Assembly (NCBI GenBank): GCA_000436795.1
Contig: HF993158.1
Location: forward strand, 1-53,500
Reading direction: 5' to 3'
Length of the DNA: 53,500 bases
Source: Bacteroides sp. CAG:1076
GTDB lineage: Bacteria; Bacteroidota; Bacteroidia; Bacteroidales; Bacteroidaceae
The notes under the pieces are model-generated. The model worked only from the letters and a program-made list of their open reading frames with translations. It did not search any database and was not told the origin of the DNA. Below are positions 17,247 to 26,340 of this stretch, piece after piece (positions within the stretch are counted from its first letter, which is position 1; the number at the start of each line of letters is the position of its first letter). The position numbers were made by a program, and so were the translations under genes.

Positions 17247-18617
17247 ATGAGTGACACAACCATAGCGAGCAAAAAGCCGAAAAGCAATGAAATAGACATG
17301 CTGAACGGCCCGTTATTCAAGAACATATTATTCTTTGCACTGCCGTTAGCAGCAAGCAGCCTGTTACAGGAACTGTTCAATTCAATCGATATCGCCGTAG
17401 TAGGCCACTTCATCGGCAGTGAGGCACTGGCAGCTGTAGGAAGTAATGCTCCTGTAATAGGCTTGCTTATCAATCTTTTCCTCGGCATCTCGATGGGAGC
17501 ATGTGCCATCATTTCCAACCACATCGGTCAGCAAGACCACCGGAGTATATGCAATGCCATCAACACCGTAGGTATGGTAGCCATAATCAGTGGCATATTC
17601 CTGCTCATACTGGGAGTACTGGTGGCTCGCCCGATACTTACGTGGATGGGGACTCCTCCCGAGGTACTGGACGAAGCAGTGAAATATCTCCGCATTTACT
17701 TCCTTGCCATGCCCTTTATCATGGTATTCAACTTCGGAGCTGCCATTTTGCGAAGCATCGGAGATACCCGCCGTCCTTTATATATATTGGTCATGGCTGG
17801 TATTATCAATACATTGCTCAACCTGTTGTTTGTACTTGTTTTTCACATGGGAGTTTCGGGAGTAGCCATAGCTACCGGCATAGCAAACATATTCAGCGCA
17901 ATGCTTATCGTACGATTACTCCTTAAGGAAAAAGAGCCTTACAGACTACATCCTAACAGAATCAAAATCAATTTTACAGAACTTAGCCGTATGCTCAAGA
18001 TCGGAGTGCCAGCCGGTATTCAAGGAATGATATTTTCCATATCGAACGTAGTGGTACAGTCGTCCATCAACAGTTACGGAGCAGATGCTATAGCAGGCTC
18101 GGCAGCTGCGCTTAACTTTGAATATTATACTTATTTCATTATTCAGGGGTTCAATGGAGCAGCAATCAGTTTTATCGCCCAAAACTACGGAGCCGGAAAG
18201 ATGGACAGGGTACACCGGATTTTCTGGATCTGTATGGGAGCAAGTGCCGGACTCTGCGCCGCTTTCAGTTGGGTATTCACCTGGCAGCATAGTTTCTTTT
18301 TGGGCTTCTTCTCGGATATGCCCATGGTACAGCACTTCGGAAGCATACGAATGCACATTGTACTGGCGCTTCAGTTCATTGCTTGCAGTTACGAGATAGC
18401 GGGTTCTTCCCTGCGAGGAATGGGAAAATCGCTTACTCCTGCTCTGATGACTGTAATAGGTACTTGCATGCTTCGTATCATCTGGGTGTATTGTGTGTCG
18501 CCGGTATGGAGAGGATACGACGTATTGCTCTATGTCTACCCTATTTCGTGGGTGGTTACGGGTATACTTGTGGTAACGGCTTACTGGCTGACAATAAGGA
18601 AACATCCGGCAAAATAA
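17247..18617 (+). CDS. MATE-family efflux transporter
   Basis: 456 residues with 12 predicted membrane helices in two related halves, as in MATE exporters that expel drugs or metabolites in exchange for Na+ or H+. Family landmarks: the opening segment FKNILFFALPLAASSLLQEL, FNSIDIAVVGHFIGSEALAAVG near the first helix pair, and the second-half equivalent RMLKIGVPAGIQGMIFSISN. Length is normal for the family (440-480). The substrate cannot be inferred. It is a single-gene unit with its own promoter box and a terminator-like region after the stop. A second, different MATE gene lies at 41701. Confidence 0.88.
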   Translation: MSDTTIASKKPKSNEIDMLNGPLFKNILFFALPLAASSLLQELFNSIDIAVVGHFIGSEALAAVGSNAPVIGLLINLFLGISMGACAIISNHIGQQDHRSICNAINTVGMVAIISGIFLLILGVLVARPILTWMGTPPEVLDEAVKYLRIYFLAMPFIMVFNFGAAILRSIGDTRRPLYILVMAGIINTLLNLLFVLVFHMGVSGVAIATGIANIFSAMLIVRLLLKEKEPYRLHPNRIKINFTELSRMLKIGVPAGIQGMIFSISNVVVQSSINSYGADAIAGSAAALNFEYYTYFIIQGFNGAAISFIAQNYGAGKMDRVHRIFWICMGASAGLCAAFSWVFTWQHSFFLGFFSDMPMVQHFGSIRMHIVLALQFIACSYEIAGSSLRGMGKSLTPALMTVIGTCMLRIIWVYCVSPVWRGYDVLLYVYPISWVVTGILVVTAYWLTIRKHPAK

Positions 18618-18644
18618 AAAACTTAATAAAGTCATTATTTAAGG

Positions 18645-18692
18645 GGAAAGACGCGCAATTGTACGGTCATTCCCCTCGACGTTTTTTATTTT
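18645..18692 (+). terminator. Probable terminator after the MATE gene
   Basis: AGGGGAA (about 18642) pairs with TTCCCCT (about 18671), with a weak interior, and is followed by GTTTTTTATTTTTTT. The stem is modest but the U tract is strong. Confidence 0.45.
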
Positions 18693-18723
18693 TTTGTACA
18701 AAAACTTTTTTTCTTTGTACAAA
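18693..18723. repeat. Paired TTTGTACAAA motif, copy A
   Basis: Two perfect 10-bp palindromes TTTGTACAAA start at 18693 and 18714, exactly 21 bp apart, with a T-rich spacer. The same pair with the same spacing occurs at 39385. It lies between convergent genes. Confidence 0.7.
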
Positions 18724-18792
18724 ATCATTTCAACTTTCTATGAGAAAGCAAACAATACCTGATAGCATTTCTCATCTTTCATCTCGAAACAG

Positions 18793-19104
18793 TCAGGAAC
18801 GTTTGCGCTGAGGACGTTCCTTTTTCATTTGTTCGAAAGCCTCTTTCTGTTCGTCTGTCAGCAAAGAGGTGATTTTTTCGTTCAGCTTTTCCATCTCGCT
18901 TCTCCGTTCTTCACGTGAAAGTTCTTTCTTGAAGAATTCCGTATAAAGTTCGGTTATCTGTTTTTCCTGTTCATCGGTCAGGTTTAACTTTTTGTCGAGA
19001 TTTTCTACAATCTGTTCCGGAGTACGTGTTCCTCCTTTGCGCTGGGCATCGGCTGTATGTACACCCAGTAAGGCCACTAAGGCCAGAAAAAGAATCTTTT
19101 TCAT
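18793..19104 (-). CDS. Small periplasmic LTxxQ-motif protein (Spy/CpxP-like)
   Basis: 103 residues: signal peptide (MKKILFLALVALLGVHTADA) and a mature part of about 80 residues that is helical and highly charged. Two LTDEQ motifs (KLNLTDEQEKQITEL and SLLTDEQKEAFEQM) are the mark of the Spy/CpxP fold, small periplasmic chaperones or stress sensors. In Bacteroides such proteins are often annotated DUF4890. The gene follows the outer-membrane barrel gene by 17 bp on the same strand, so it may help fold or quality-control that protein. Ends with a basic tail (KKERPQRKRS). Confidence 0.75.
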   Translation of the reverse strand: MKKILFLALVALLGVHTADAQRKGGTRTPEQIVENLDKKLNLTDEQEKQITELYTEFFKKELSREERRSEMEKLNEKITSLLTDEQKEAFEQMKKERPQRKRS

Positions 19105-19121
19105 GTCAATTGTTTTTTATA

Positions 19122-21896
19122 TTACCTAATTGTATATACAAAGCTTATCATTGCATAAGGCTTTAGTACATTGCTGTTTATATAGTCATAATAGTTACTT
19201 CCAATGCTATGCGTAAATGCCTGATTCTGCCTCAGCACATCGAAAGCCTCAACTCTTATCTCGGCAGCATCGTTTTTCAGGAATTTCTTGCCCAGCGACA
19301 AGTTCCACAGGAAATAATCTTCCGTACCTGTATCGAGGCCGGTATAACCGATATAGTCGAATGTACTGCGGAAAGTAAGTCCCCAGAAAAAAGTCCACCC
19401 CAATTTGGCCGAAGCCGTATGGGTAACATAGTCGCTTCCGGTTGCTGCATCCAACGAACTGAACATTTTATTGATGCCAGCCGAATAGGATGCTGTAAAA
19501 TCGAGGTTCTTGCTGATATTACTGCCGACTATGATTTTGGGTATCAGATTCAGTTCACGTGTCCGGCTTTCTACTCCGTCGAAGATTGTGGGCACATTGG
19601 CATAATTGGCCGAAAGGCTGAGATTGATGTTACTGCGGATAAAATCGACAGGAAAACCGTAGGTCAGCATCGACTGCAAACTGTAGTAGCCGTCCATATT
19701 GACCGGGCGGGTAAACTGTGCCCCTTTGTTCAGTGTGACCGACGGCGTAAGCTCTATATCTTCCTTGGCTACAAAAGTACTGTCGGCTACATAGTCCTGC
19801 TGTATCGTCGCTCCAACCATAGCGATAAAGGTATGCCCGGACTTTGTGGTACGCAAGTAGCGCAGGTTTGCCGTATGCGACAACTGCTGGTCCAGATTCG
19901 GATTTCCAGTGGAAAGGAAAAGCGGATTGGAGTTATCAATAACATTCTGCAAGCTGGTAACCGAGGGAGCGGACGACTTGCTGCGATAACGTAACTGGAA
20001 CGAATTGGTGCGGTCTAAAGAGTAACGTAAGGTAAACGACGGCAGCACAGAAAAATACCTGTGCGACAGATTGTCAGCCTGAGGATAAACCAAATCTCCT
20101 TTTAAGTCAGCCCATTGTGCATCAACTCCCAGCATGGCATTGAACTTGCCGGCACGGTAGCGAAGTCCGACACTTCCAGCCTGAGTGAGATACCCCGACT
20201 GATATTCGTTGGAAAGACTTTCATCCAACTGGTCGTAAAGGTCGCTCACTGCCGACTGTCCATACGTTTTACGGTCATTTTCCGAATCGGTATAGCTTAA
20301 CTTATACCCCAGTTGCAATTGAAGACAGTCGGTCAGCTTTTCTGTATAACTCAAATTGGAGCGTAAGGTATACTGACGATTCAATGTTCGTTTCCACTGA
20401 CTGAAGCTGTCGTCCTCCGACAGTCCTTCGGCATTATACAACGTATTAAGGTAATCGGTATAAGTATTTCCATCGGTATTACTCATCTGTCCGCTGAGCA
20501 TCAGCGACAGGGTACGTCCTTCTTTCAGAAAACGATGACGGAATATGAGGTCGGCACCTACATTGTAAGCATCGTTCTCTCCCGTGGTGGACGTTTCCGT
20601 TTCATTGTCGGGTGTACCATTCAGCAGATTGGTTCCCTGCAACATCCCGTAGCTGTCGTTGTTCTGGAAACTCAGTGTAGGGCGGAACTGCAACGATGTT
20701 CTGTTGCTTATCTGATAATCAAGTTTCATATTAAAACGATGATTCCAGTTTTTCATGGAGTTTTCCTGATATTCGCTGTACGTCATCCCCGGCAAAGCCA
20801 AATCAAAATATTCACGTTCGGTCTGCTGCTGCGTAAGATTATCCGACTGATTGAAAAAGTAACTACCCGTTACCTTCCATTTTTCTCCCCACTGGTCTAC
20901 ATAGTTTATACCAAGTCCGTTAGACGAAGTAACACCTCCCGTACTTCCAACCATAAAATCGGAAACATTTCCACCGGAAGCACCTCCCCGTCCGCCTTTA
21001 CGTCCGCCACCACGCCGTTTTCCGCTTGCTCCCGAAGACATCACTCCCGCCAAATCTTCCTGCGAGAAATTCTGCTGGTTTACATTGTTCGACATACCCA
21101 ACAGTGAAATACGACGGTCATCATTGAAGAAATTCACATTGCCGTTTACTTTATAACGTTCATCGGTACCATATCCGGCCGATACTTCTCCGAAGGTACC
21201 CTGACGGAACCCTCCTTTCGTAACGATGTTGATGGTCTTTACTTCCTCCCCATCATCGAATCCGGTAAATTCTGCCTGTTCACTCTTTTTGTCGAATACC
21301 TCTATGCCGGCAATGATATCCGAAGGCAAGTTCTTGATGGCAAGATTTACGTCGCCATCGAAAAACTCCTTACCATCCACCAGAACTTTTTTCACCTCTT
21401 CTCCCTGAGCCTGAATACTACCACCTTCTACGACTATACCTGGCATCTTGGCCAGCAAATCTTCGGCCGAACTGCCTTGCATAACCTTAAAAGCCTCTGC
21501 ATTATACAGCAAGCTATCTCCTTTCTGTTCGGCACGCGTAGCACGGGCATTGACGGAAACCTCACCCAGTAAATTTACATCCTCGCGCATCGTCACGCTC
21601 ACCTTCTTTTCTCCAGACGCAGGGACGGTTACTGTTTCCTTATAGGTTTTATATCCGACGTATGAGATTTGCAGTGTATAAGCTCCTGCCTGAAGTTTTT
21701 TGAACTGAAACATTCCTTTCAAATCGGTCGACGTATAGCTGGTCTTCCCATCTCCGGCTATCAACTGTACCGTAGCCGAAATCAATCCTTCTCTGGTTTT
21801 CTGGTCCGTTACCACTCCCGACAGCGTCTGTGCCACGGCAGAAAGCGAACACAGCAAAGCAACTCCTAAAAAAACAAATCTTGCCATCGTAAACAT
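19122..21896 (-). CDS. TonB-receptor-like outer-membrane beta-barrel protein
   Basis: About 924 residues. A signal peptide is followed by a carboxypeptidase-regulatory-like beta domain (about 27-105: LSGVVTDQKTREGLISATVQ), a plug-like domain (about 130-230 with KMPGIVVEGGSIQAQGEEVK), and a large barrel rich in aromatic, alternating strands to the C-terminal residue R. This is the plan of SusC-like and related OMP_b-brl_3 proteins that import or export with TonB. An unusual stretch SGASGKRRGGGRKGGRGGAS (about 288-307) is Gly/Arg-rich. The ATG at 21896 is chosen over the GTG at 21902; another in-frame ATG is at 21887. No SusD-type partner lies nearby. The divergent LytS/LytTR genes are likely regulators. 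Confidence 0.8.
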   Translation of the reverse strand: MFTMARFVFLGVALLCSLSAVAQTLSGVVTDQKTREGLISATVQLIAGDGKTSYTSTDLKGMFQFKKLQAGAYTLQISYVGYKTYKETVTVPASGEKKVSVTMREDVNLLGEVSVNARATRAEQKGDSLLYNAEAFKVMQGSSAEDLLAKMPGIVVEGGSIQAQGEEVKKVLVDGKEFFDGDVNLAIKNLPSDIIAGIEVFDKKSEQAEFTGFDDGEEVKTINIVTKGGFRQGTFGEVSAGYGTDERYKVNGNVNFFNDDRRISLLGMSNNVNQQNFSQEDLAGVMSSGASGKRRGGGRKGGRGGASGGNVSDFMVGSTGGVTSSNGLGINYVDQWGEKWKVTGSYFFNQSDNLTQQQTEREYFDLALPGMTYSEYQENSMKNWNHRFNMKLDYQISNRTSLQFRPTLSFQNNDSYGMLQGTNLLNGTPDNETETSTTGENDAYNVGADLIFRHRFLKEGRTLSLMLSGQMSNTDGNTYTDYLNTLYNAEGLSEDDSFSQWKRTLNRQYTLRSNLSYTEKLTDCLQLQLGYKLSYTDSENDRKTYGQSAVSDLYDQLDESLSNEYQSGYLTQAGSVGLRYRAGKFNAMLGVDAQWADLKGDLVYPQADNLSHRYFSVLPSFTLRYSLDRTNSFQLRYRSKSSAPSVTSLQNVIDNSNPLFLSTGNPNLDQQLSHTANLRYLRTTKSGHTFIAMVGATIQQDYVADSTFVAKEDIELTPSVTLNKGAQFTRPVNMDGYYSLQSMLTYGFPVDFIRSNINLSLSANYANVPTIFDGVESRTRELNLIPKIIVGSNISKNLDFTASYSAGINKMFSSLDAATGSDYVTHTASAKLGWTFFWGLTFRSTFDYIGYTGLDTGTEDYFLWNLSLGKKFLKNDAAEIRVEAFDVLRQNQAFTHSIGSNYYDYINSNVLKPYAMISFVYTIR

Positions 21897-21941
21897 AATC
21901 ACTTTATATAGCTTTCTTCCTATTCAATTTCTTTCTCGCAA

Positions 21942-21949
21942 CAAAAATA
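21942..21949 (-). promoter_or_regulatory. -7 box of the outer-membrane protein operon
   Basis: The minus strand reads TATTTTTG, matching TAnnTTTG, about 45 bp before the start codon. The region is shared with the divergent histidine-kinase promoter. Confidence 0.5.
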
Positions 21950-22056
21950 ACTGACCGGCAAACATGAAAAACGTTGTTTCGCCAAAGTAGGGGTAAACGA
22001 CACCAATGTAGTGGCAAACATCATTTCTCTTATTTTCTTAAACCACCAGAAACTTT

Positions 22057-22064
22057 TATTTTTG
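22057..22064 (+). promoter_or_regulatory. -7 box of the LytS-type kinase gene
   Basis: TATTTTTG lies 17 bp upstream of the ATG at 22082. Transcription would start at about 22071, so an upstream in-frame start at 21974 is unlikely. Confidence 0.55.
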
Positions 22065-22081
22065 CAAAAAAGGACAAGCAT

Positions 22082-23113
22082 ATGTGGCAAATCAAAAAAT
22101 TACCATTTTACATCGACTTGATTTTTTGTCTGGTACTGCTACCGGCAATGATGACGCTGTTACCCATCGAACGATGGCTGATCAACAATTCCCTATTTGT
22201 ATATCTGCTGGTTTCGTGGCTGTATATCGTATACATCCTGAACCGCCGGTTCACCATGCCTTTCATGTTTGCCGGGAAAAAACGATTCTGGATAGCCGTC
22301 ACTCTCATACTGTTTACGATAATCGGTACTTACCTCATCACCCGCTATCAGATGGAAATCCCGTTGCACCGCATGCGACGTACCAGATTTCTGCAACACA
22401 TTCCTAAAATCAAACTTCAACAACAGGCTGTATGGTTTCTATATGTAGTTGTCGTAGCCTTCAGTGCTGCCGTGGGTATGCTGACGCAACTCTATCACCA
22501 GATAATGGAACGGCAAGCGGTGGAATTCGAAAAGAAAAAGGCCGAGCTGGCACTCTATAAGGCACAAATCAACCCTCACTTTCTTTTCAATAACCTGAAT
22601 ACCCTGTATGCCATGGTTGTAACGGGATCTCCTAAAACGGAAGATGCCTTTATTCAGTTCATCAACCTGATGAAATATATGTATGCCAACAATACTAAAG
22701 ACAAAATACCTCTACACATCGAAGTTGAATATATCCGCCAGTATATAGAACTTCAGAAATACCGGATATCGGAAAATTTCGTCATCCATTTTTCTTACGT
22801 ACACGACGATACGGAACAAATGAACATTGCTCCCATGATTCTGATTACCTTTGTCGAAAATGTCTTCAAGCATGGTATATCTTCCCATAAATCGGGGGAA
22901 GCATTTATCAACATCCGTGCAGAAAAAGGAGAATTATTACTGACTACCAGTAACCCCTTATTAAACCATTCGGCTTCTAAAGCATCCAAAGGTATAGGAA
23001 TAGAAAACTGTAAAAAACGGCTCGAACTTCTTTATCCAAACAAGTACAGTTTGTCTGCCGGAGAAAGAGACGACAAGTATGCCGTTACACTGAGCATCAA
23101 TTTAAGGTCATGA
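22082..23113 (+). CDS. LytS-family sensor histidine kinase
   Basis: 343 residues. Four membrane helices in the first 150 residues (for example FYIDLIFCLVLLPAMMTLLP) form the sensor. Then come the His_kinase motif ALYKAQINPHFLFNNLNTLY with the phosphorylated His and an ATPase domain with the N-box ITFVENVFKHGI and GIGIENCKKRL. It would phosphorylate the LytTR regulator encoded next (start overlaps the stop by 4 bp). I start at the ATG at 22082, preceded by AAAAAAGGA, because the promoter box lies at 22057. Divergent from the outer-membrane operon, which is its most likely target. Confidence 0.85.
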   Translation: MWQIKKLPFYIDLIFCLVLLPAMMTLLPIERWLINNSLFVYLLVSWLYIVYILNRRFTMPFMFAGKKRFWIAVTLILFTIIGTYLITRYQMEIPLHRMRRTRFLQHIPKIKLQQQAVWFLYVVVVAFSAAVGMLTQLYHQIMERQAVEFEKKKAELALYKAQINPHFLFNNLNTLYAMVVTGSPKTEDAFIQFINLMKYMYANNTKDKIPLHIEVEYIRQYIELQKYRISENFVIHFSYVHDDTEQMNIAPMILITFVENVFKHGISSHKSGEAFINIRAEKGELLLTTSNPLLNHSASKASKGIGIENCKKRLELLYPNKYSLSAGERDDKYAVTLSINLRS

Positions 23114-23811
23114 ATATAAAATGTATAGCCATCGATGATGAACCTATGGCACTGGAAATTATATCCAGCTTCTGCCGACGCTATGGAAACATAGAACTTA
23201 CCACTTTTACCAACCCGATTGCAGGCATGGAGCTGGTAAGAAGGACAAAGCCGGATATTCTTTTTCTCGACATCGAGATGGAAGACATAAATGGTACGGA
23301 ACTGGCTCGTGACTTACCTCCCGGCGTAATGCTTATTTTCACCACTGCCTATGCACAATATGCCCTCGACGGATTTGAACTGAATGCTGTAGACTTTCTT
23401 CACAAGCCTTTTTCTTATAGCCGTTTCGAAAAGGCCGTACAGAAAGCCGTAGACTTGCAGACGCTACAACGACTTTCCGCCAAACCGGTATTTACCGACG
23501 AATACATCACTCTGAAAGTAGAATATAAAAATACGAATATCAGACTGAAAGACATTCTGTATATTGAGTCGATGGACAACTATGTACGCATTCATCTCAC
23601 CGACCAGCCCACTCTGACATCACAAATGAGTATGAAGACTTTGCAGGAACTTCTCCCTGAAGGGAAATTTGTACGAGTACACAAGTCGTTCGTGGTACCG
23701 GTACATCGTATCGCAAGCTATACTTCCAAAGAAGTTATTTTATATAACGGAATCAAAATACCTGTAGGCAGAAACTATAGTAAATGCTTGAAAGATAAAA
23801 AAACAAACTAA
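23110..23811 (+). CDS. LytTR-family response regulator
   Basis: 233 residues. Receiver domain (1-120): acidic pocket D9-D10, phospho-acceptor D54 in FLDIEMED, T in TTAYAQ, K in HKPF. The LytTR DNA-binding domain (about 135-233) shows ILYIESMDNYVRIHL and FVRVHKSFVVPV. Partner of the kinase before it (ATGA overlap). LytTR regulators typically bind direct repeats; the 180-bp intergenic region before the kinase is the first place to look. Confidence 0.87.
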   Translation: MNIKCIAIDDEPMALEIISSFCRRYGNIELTTFTNPIAGMELVRRTKPDILFLDIEMEDINGTELARDLPPGVMLIFTTAYAQYALDGFELNAVDFLHKPFSYSRFEKAVQKAVDLQTLQRLSAKPVFTDEYITLKVEYKNTNIRLKDILYIESMDNYVRIHLTDQPTLTSQMSMKTLQELLPEGKFVRVHKSFVVPVHRIASYTSKEVILYNGIKIPVGRNYSKCLKDKKTN

Positions 23812-23938
23812 AAACATTATTAGTTTTAGTAATCTCAACAGATTGCAAGAAACGGTCTTTTCATCTGATTTTACAGTCAAATAGTAACTATTTGCAGAAA
23901 AGCTGGCATAGTCATTATTAATTCTTAATTAAAATCCA

Positions 23939-23946
23939 TATTTTTG
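23939..23946 (+). promoter_or_regulatory. -7 box of the cardiolipin synthase gene
   Basis: TATTTTTG lies 23 bp upstream of the ATG at 23970. Confidence 0.5.
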
Positions 23947-23969
23947 CACCTCACAAAAACTATCGATGC

Positions 23970-25274
23970 ATGAATGACTACAGATTTCACAAAATATTTT
24001 TTTGTTTAATCCTATTGATTGTGAAATTCGGCGTACCCGGATATGCACAATCACAATCATATGTGGCAGAAGAGGATACAATAGCCGAATACCTGCCTGC
24101 CGATTCTCTGTTTGCAAGATATCTGCGTGAGCAGAACGTAGAAATCATCAACAATAATGAACTGAAACTTTTACCAAGCGGAAGAGAAAAGTTCAATGAC
24201 CTTTTTGAAGAAATCAAAAAGGCAAAGCATCATATTCATCTGGAATATTTTAATTTCAGAAATGATTCCATCGGAAATGCACTTTTCGACCTGCTCGCAC
24301 TGAAAGTTAAAGAGGGAGTAAAGGTCAGAGCCATGTTCGATGCTTTTGGAAACATGTCGAACAACCGCCCACTCCGAAAAAGATTGCTCAAAAAACTAAG
24401 TAAGGAAGGTATAGAAATCGTCACATTCGACCCGATAACATTTCCATACGTAAATCATGCCGCAAGCCGCGACCACCAGAAAATCGTTGTAATAGACGGA
24501 AAGGTCGGATATACGGGAGGTATGAATATTGCAGACTATTACATCAATGGACTACCCAAAATCGGAGCCTGGAGAGATATGCATATCCGCATCAAAGGAC
24601 CTGCTGTGGAAAAACTGCAACAGGCTTTTCTTACCATGTGGAACAAAGAAACCAAACAGCATATAGAAGGTGATGAATTTTTCCCTTTTGGAAAAGATTC
24701 TCTGAATGCAGCACCCGTACATGCCGGTCATCAGGTAGCTATTGTACAACGAGTTCCGAAAATATCTCCGGAAGCAATGAGGCACGCCTACATTGCAGCC
24801 ATCAATACAGCAGAACGAAAGATACAAATCATTAATCCATACTTTACTCCCACTGCCAGCATACGCCGTGCAATCGAAAGAGCCGTCGACCGTGGAGTCA
24901 GAGTAGAAATTATGATTCCCGGTAAGTCGGATATCAGCTTTACCCCCGATGCAGCATTCTATCTCGCCAATCAGCTGAGAAAAAAGGGAGCCCATATTTA
25001 TGTTTACAACGGAGGATTTCACCATTCGAAGGTTATGATGGTAGACGAGCGCTTCTGTACGGTAGGAAGTACAAACCTGAACAGCCGCAGCCTGAGATAT
25101 GACTACGAGATAAATGCTTTTGTATTCGACCTTCCGATAACCTCACAGTTGACTGACATATTCAGTGCCGACAAGCAAAACAGTACGATTATGACCAAGG
25201 AGGTTTACAAGAAACGAACGCCGTGGAAACGCTTTGTCGGATGGTTCGCTCATCTGTTTACCCCCGTGCTCTGA
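23970..25274 (+). CDS. cls: Cardiolipin synthase-like phospholipase D family protein
   Basis: 434 residues. An N-terminal hydrophobic segment (IFFCLILLIVKFGVPGYAQS) is a signal peptide or anchor. Two HKD motifs are complete: HQKIVVIDGKVGYTGGMN (about 168) and HHSKVMMVDERFCTVGSTN (about 350). These form the two-lobed active site of PLD enzymes that join two phosphatidylglycerol molecules into cardiolipin. Bacterial Cls usually has two N-terminal TM helices; here a cleavable-looking signal sequence (GYAQS) is seen instead, so a periplasmic lipid or nuclease role cannot be excluded. Single gene with its own promoter. Confidence 0.8.
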   Translation: MNDYRFHKIFFCLILLIVKFGVPGYAQSQSYVAEEDTIAEYLPADSLFARYLREQNVEIINNNELKLLPSGREKFNDLFEEIKKAKHHIHLEYFNFRNDSIGNALFDLLALKVKEGVKVRAMFDAFGNMSNNRPLRKRLLKKLSKEGIEIVTFDPITFPYVNHAASRDHQKIVVIDGKVGYTGGMNIADYYINGLPKIGAWRDMHIRIKGPAVEKLQQAFLTMWNKETKQHIEGDEFFPFGKDSLNAAPVHAGHQVAIVQRVPKISPEAMRHAYIAAINTAERKIQIINPYFTPTASIRRAIERAVDRGVRVEIMIPGKSDISFTPDAAFYLANQLRKKGAHIYVYNGGFHHSKVMMVDERFCTVGSTNLNSRSLRYDYEINAFVFDLPITSQLTDIFSADKQNSTIMTKEVYKKRTPWKRFVGWFAHLFTPVL

Positions 25275-25336
25275 TGTATCGGCAACCAAATTAAATTTTT
25301 TAAGAAACATTCTCCCGTTAAGTACAATATTTTTCT

Positions 25337-25344
25337 TATTTTTG
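25337..25344 (+). promoter_or_regulatory. -7 box of the metF operon
   Basis: TATTTTTG lies 40 bp upstream of the metF start at 25385. Confidence 0.55.
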
Positions 25345-25384
25345 CCAAATATGTAACCCCTTAACAAGGCGCAAAAATAGTGAA

Positions 25385-26338
25385 ATGAGAGTAATTGACT
25401 TAATCAAATCACCTGAAAAGACTGCCTTTTCATTTGAGATACTTCCTCCATTAAAAGGCACAGGGATAGAAAAATTATACGAAACCATCGATTCCTTACG
25501 CGAATTCGACCCGAAATATATTAACATAACTACGCACCGTAGCGAGTATGTTTACCGCGAACTGGGCAACGGGCTATATGAACGTAAGCGAATCCGTCGC
25601 CGTCCGGGTACGGTAGCAGTGGCAGCAGCCATACAGAACAAGTATAATATCACGGTAGTGCCGCATATTCTATGTAGCGGATTTACACGTGAGGATACCG
25701 AATATGTACTGCTGGACCTGCAGTTCCTGGGCATTACCGACCTGCTGATTTTACGCGGCGACAAGGCTAAACACGAACAAGTCTTTACTCCCGAGTCAGG
25801 AGGCTATGCACACGCCGTAGAACTGGAACAGCAAATCAATGACTTCAACCGTGGAGTGTTTGTCGATGGTTCACCGATCAAAGCACCAGTACGACCGTTC
25901 AGCTATGGAGTTGCCTGCTATCCGGAGAAGCACGAAGAAGCTCCTAACATGGAACAGGATATCTACTGGCTGAAAAAAAAGGTCGAAGCGGGAGCGGAAT
26001 ATGCCGTAACACAGTTATTTTACGACAACCGCAAGTTCTTCGATTTTGTAGACCGTGTGCGTCAAGAAGGAATTGACATTCCTATCATTCCGGGAATCAA
26101 ACCGTTCAGCAAACTGTCTCAGTTGTCTGTCATCCCCAAAACATTTAAAGTAGACTTGCCTCAGGAGCTGGCTGTGGAAGCCTTAAAATGCCAGACGGAC
26201 GAAGAAGCCCGTCAACTGGGAGTGGAATGGTGTATTAACCAGTGCCGCGAACTGATAGCTCACGGTGTTCCCAGCATTCATTTTTATACCGTTGGAGCTA
26301 CAGAAAGCGTACGCCGCGTAGCAAAAGAAATTTATTAA
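25385..26338 (+). CDS. metF: 5,10-methylenetetrahydrofolate reductase
   Basis: 317 residues, the usual length for bacterial MetF. This flavoenzyme makes 5-methyl-THF for methionine synthesis. Visible: the N-terminal FSFEILPPLKG with the catalytic Glu, NITTHRSEY, DLQFLGITDLLILRGDK (FAD and folate contacts) and AEYAVTQLFYDN. The C-terminal NQCRELIAHGVPSIHFYT closes the TIM barrel. First gene of an operon with holB, ricT-like and gldH genes, spaced by 2, 4 and -4 bp. Confidence 0.93.
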   Translation: MRVIDLIKSPEKTAFSFEILPPLKGTGIEKLYETIDSLREFDPKYINITTHRSEYVYRELGNGLYERKRIRRRPGTVAVAAAIQNKYNITVVPHILCSGFTREDTEYVLLDLQFLGITDLLILRGDKAKHEQVFTPESGGYAHAVELEQQINDFNRGVFVDGSPIKAPVRPFSYGVACYPEKHEEAPNMEQDIYWLKKKVEAGAEYAVTQLFYDNRKFFDFVDRVRQEGIDIPIIPGIKPFSKLSQLSVIPKTFKVDLPQELAVEALKCQTDEEARQLGVEWCINQCRELIAHGVPSIHFYTVGATESVRRVAKEIY

Positions 26339-26340
26339 CC

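Noticed and set aside
17946..18635. Open frame of 229 codons opposite the first MATE gene
   Set aside because: Shadow of a membrane-protein gene with good codon use; no start signal or motif.
21974..22081. Longer N-terminus for the LytS-type kinase
   Set aside because: The frame is open, but the promoter box at 22057-22064 and the ribosome-binding sequence before 22082 put the start at 22082.
26242..26340. Longer N-terminus for holB inside metF
   Set aside because: It would overlap metF by about 97 bp, and the family N-terminus begins at FFKDVIGQNEAK just after the GTG at 26341.
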